Assembly (NCBI GenBank): GCA_963695985.1 | Contig: CAVOIC010000004.1 | Location: 62,001 to 126,000 of the forward strand | Direction of reading: 5' to 3' | DNA from: DATBVX01 sp963695985 | GTDB lineage: Bacteria; Pseudomonadota; Gammaproteobacteria; Steroidobacterales; Steroidobacteraceae | DNA length: 64,000 nucleotides | In this document: positions 61,611 through 64,000 of the stretch, piece by piece | How the letters are laid out: every line of letters begins with the position of its first letter | Position numbering within the stretch: the stretch's first letter is position 1 | Position numbers and translations under genes: made by a program | Notes under the pieces: model-generated | What the model was told of the DNA's origin: nothing | Seen by the model: only the letters and a program-made list of their open reading frames with translations | Database searches by the model: none

Positions 61611-64000
61611 TTAGCGCGAGTCGCCGCTGAGCAGGCGCTCGGCGTGAGCCGCGCGGCCGTGAGCATTGAGAAAATTCAGCGCACGCTTGCGGGCGAGTCG
61701 CGTCAGCTCATCATTGTCGCCCAGCTGTGTACGCAGGGTGCGATAGCTCTCGAGCAACAGCGGTTCGGCCTGAGAGGCGCTGCCCGTGAGCGCAAGCGCC
61801 TCGCCCAGTGAGCTCTGCGAGCGCGCCGTACGCCAGCTGCCGGCGCCGTAGGTCCGCAGGCACAGGTCGAGTGCGTGACGCAGCGGCGCCAGCGCGCCCC
61901 GCGCGTCACCCGATGCCAGGTGAATCTCGCCCAGCAGGTGCTCCGACGAGGCAACGTACGGGTGGTCGCTCGGCAGTTTCTCGGCGTAGATATCCAAGGC
62001 CGCCAGCACATTGCGGCGTGCGTCCTCAAGCTTGTCGGACTTCCATTGCAGGCGCGCGAGGGAGTCGAACCACACAGCGGTGTCGACATCGTGTTCGCCC
62101 TTGCTCTGACGCGTGATCGTGAGAGCTTCCTCGATCAGTTCCATTGCCTGGCGCTGCTCGCCGAGCTGTTCATGCACGGTGGACAATGTCTCCAGCACGC
62201 CCGCCAGTTGCGGCGCCTGGGCACCGAACACCTGCCGTTTCAGGTCCAGCGCTTCGGTGAGGACCCTCTCCGCTTCAGCAAGATCTCCGCGCTTCGACAG
62301 TTCATATCCGAGCGAGCTCAGCGTCTGGGCGTAGTCGGGATGGGTTCGCGGCACGGTTGCCTGATAGATGCGCAGCGCTTGCCGGTGAAACTGCTCGGCG
62401 GCCGCCAGGTCATCCTTCCAGATCATCAGATTGCCGAGGTCCGACAGCGTGGCCGCCACTTCGCTGTCTTCGGGCCCGCGCCGTTCACGGTAGATGGCGA
62501 GCGCTTCGCGCAGCAGCTGCTCGCCCTCACCGATCCGCGCCGGGTTCGGATAGAACAGCCGGCCGAGACCGACCATGACATCCGCCACCCGCGGGTCGCG
62601 CTCGCCGAACAGGTCGCGGCTCATTTGCAGGGCCTGGCGGTAGTAGCCCTCGGCCGATGCCGCGTTACCGGCCATGCGCAGCGCGTCCGCCAGGTTCCTG
62701 AGGCTCGTCACGAGGAGCGGAGTCGGTCCCGTGGCTGTCTGCCGTCGGATCTGCAGCGACTGCTCGAGCAGCGGAATCGCCCGCTTCTGGTCGCCCTTGC
62801 GCTGAAACGCGTAACCGATGCTGTCCAGCATCTGCGCGCGCACCTCGGGTTGCTGGCTGAGGTCGCCCTGGATCCTCGCGGCGCCTCGCTCCAGTAGTTC
62901 CGTCGCCGTGACGTCACGGCCCTGCGCCTTGAAGGGATCGGTGGCCGAAAAGATGTCGACCATGAATGTCGACACCTGTGTAGCGCGATCGCGCTCCTGG
63001 GCGGCGAGGTCGCGCTGCACTTCGAGCTGCTGTCGTTGCACCCACATCAAGGCGGCGAATCCCGCCAGCGCCGCGATGATGATGGACACCACGGATACCG
63101 CCGCGGCGTGTCGGCGGACGAACTTGTAGGCGCGATAACGTCCGCTGCCCTGCCGGGCGGTGACCAGCTCGCCGTCCAGGTGCCGTCTGAGATCGGCAGC
63201 CAGCAGCGCTGCCGTGGCGTAGCGCGCCTCGGGTTCCTTGCGCATCGCCTTGAGCACGATCTCATCCAGATCGCCAGCGAGGGCGCGTCGCAATTTGTCC
63301 GGGCTGACGCCTCGCTCCGTCGCGGCCGCCTGCGGATCGAAGCCGCCGGCCTCGAGCAACGCCATCGAGCGTCCGCTGCGGAACAGGCTGCTGGGCCGCG
63401 GCGGATCCTCGTTGCAGATCGCCCGTTCAAGTCCCTGGATCGTCGAGCTGTGCAGGGCGTAAGGGGAGCGATCGCACAGCAGGTGATAGAGCAGTATGCC
63501 GAGCGCGTACACGTCTGTCGCAATCGTGATGGCGCGCCCCAGCACCTGCTCCGGCGCCGCATGCTCCGGCGTCAGCAGCCGGTCCTGCAGCCGTGTGACT
63601 GCCAGGGTGTAACCAGGGTGTTCCGGCGCCAGCAATTTCGCGATGCCGAAGTCGAGCAGCTTCGGGGTGCCGTCTTCGGTCACCAGGATGTTCCCGGGCT
63701 TGAGGTCCCGGTGTACTACGAGATTGCGGTGCGCATAGTCGACGGCAGCACAGACCTTTTCGAACAATTCCAGGCGGCTGCGGATGCTCAGCTTGTGCTT
63801 GCGGCAGTACTCATCGATGGGCAGGCCATCGATGTACTCGATCACCAGGTAGGGAACGCCGGCCTCGCTCTCGCCACCATCGATCAGGTGGGCAATGTAG
63901 GGATGCTCGAGGTTGGCGAGGATCTGGCGCTCGGCTCGCAGACGCGTGCGCAGCTGCGGGTGAATGGCCATCTGCTCGACCAGCTTGAGCGCAACGCGTT
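61611..64000 (-). CDS. Ser/Thr protein kinase with C-terminal TPRs (cut by window end)
   Basis: At least 796 residues; the 5' end lies beyond base 64000. The first visible residues, ALKLVEQ, contain the ATP-anchoring Lys. Kinase landmarks: HRDLKPGNILV, LDFGIAKLL and APEQVLGR. A membrane helix (AAAVSVVSIIIAALAGFAALMWV) follows at ~290, then about eight TPR units (e.g. AQTLSSLGYELSKRGDLAEAERVLTEALDL). PknB-like kinase-TM-TPR proteins of this layout are common in Gammaproteobacteria and sense via the periplasmic TPRs. Upstream regulators, if any, are outside the window. Confidence 0.93.
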   Translation of the reverse strand, partial: RVALKLVEQMAIHPQLRTRLRAERQILANLEHPYIAHLIDGGESEAGVPYLVIEYIDGLPIDEYCRKHKLSIRSRLELFEKVCAAVDYAHRNLVVHRDLKPGNILVTEDGTPKLLDFGIAKLLAPEHPGYTLAVTRLQDRLLTPEHAAPEQVLGRAITIATDVYALGILLYHLLCDRSPYALHSSTIQGLERAICNEDPPRPSSLFRSGRSMALLEAGGFDPQAAATERGVSPDKLRRALAGDLDEIVLKAMRKEPEARYATAALLAADLRRHLDGELVTARQGSGRYRAYKFVRRHAAAVSVVSIIIAALAGFAALMWVQRQQLEVQRDLAAQERDRATQVSTFMVDIFSATDPFKAQGRDVTATELLERGAARIQGDLSQQPEVRAQMLDSIGYAFQRKGDQKRAIPLLEQSLQIRRQTATGPTPLLVTSLRNLADALRMAGNAASAEGYYRQALQMSRDLFGERDPRVADVMVGLGRLFYPNPARIGEGEQLLREALAIYRERRGPEDSEVAATLSDLGNLMIWKDDLAAAEQFHRQALRIYQATVPRTHPDYAQTLSSLGYELSKRGDLAEAERVLTEALDLKRQVFGAQAPQLAGVLETLSTVHEQLGEQRQAMELIEEALTITRQSKGEHDVDTAVWFDSLARLQWKSDKLEDARRNVLAALDIYAEKLPSDHPYVASSEHLLGEIHLASGDARGALAPLRHALDLCLRTYGAGSWRTARSQSSLGEALALTGSASQAEPLLLESYRTLRTQLGDNDELTRLARKRALNFLNAHGRAAHAERLLSGDSR

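Overview
The window is about 64 kb of GC-rich chromosomal DNA with dense coding on both strands and no stretch over 300 bases without a gene. It looks gammaproteobacterial: a fused RlmKL rRNA methyltransferase, an icd-aceK pair, AguA/AguB agmatine use and the Puu/Pot polyamine genes all point that way. A relative of Steroidobacterales/Xanthomonadales is plausible but not proven. I see no rRNA, tRNA, CRISPR array, insertion sequence or prophage.

Layout. (1) 1-12.8 kb is polyamine and nitrogen metabolism: the end of aguB, rlmKL, a PuuB-like oxidase facing puuD-puuA-potFGHI, then a polyphosphate glucokinase and a methionine-type aminotransferase. (2) 12.9-18.7 kb: a frameshifted acyl-CoA dehydrogenase, a Cys/Met-metabolism PLP enzyme, a small membrane protein, then icd-aceK. 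(3) 18.7-27.8 kb is a copper block: cusCBA-type efflux genes and a Cys-rich exported protein on the minus strand, divergent from csoR and a Cu(I) P-type ATPase. (4) 27.8-31.7 kb: a two-component system, a PAP2 phosphatase and aguA. (5) 31.8-40.6 kb is a sulfate uptake locus: an ABC ATPase with an extra C-terminal domain, two permeases, a histidine kinase and response regulator, and, convergently, an OprP/O-type porin and a sulfate-binding protein. (6) 40.7-46.4 kb: a TPR membrane protein, a TonB receptor overlapping a PQQ dehydrogenase, and AlaX. (7) 46.4-64 kb is mixed: a patatin/POTRA/barrel protein, small kinase, TPR and lipoprotein genes, MsrA, aldo/keto reductase, metallo-beta-lactamase, HIT, FAD oxidase, pirin, SRPBCC-GyrI, SYLF and a Ser/Thr kinase cut by the window end.

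How the genes work together. AguA and AguB convert agmatine to putrescine, PotFGHI imports putrescine, and PuuA/PuuB/PuuD can degrade it through gamma-glutamyl intermediates (no puuC here). CsoR probably controls the copper block through an operator seen directly in front of it. The sulfate locus carries its own sensor pair and has phased TAACCG repeats immediately upstream of a plausible cysA promoter; this is the best candidate for an undescribed regulatory system. The PQQ dehydrogenase and TonB receptor are translationally coupled, suggesting cofactor or substrate import.

Caution: six genes are interrupted by ten frameshifts, and every one is a +1 (extra base). That directional bias suggests sequencing or assembly insertions rather than ten independent gene deaths, so the 'broken' genes should be read as probably functional until checked.
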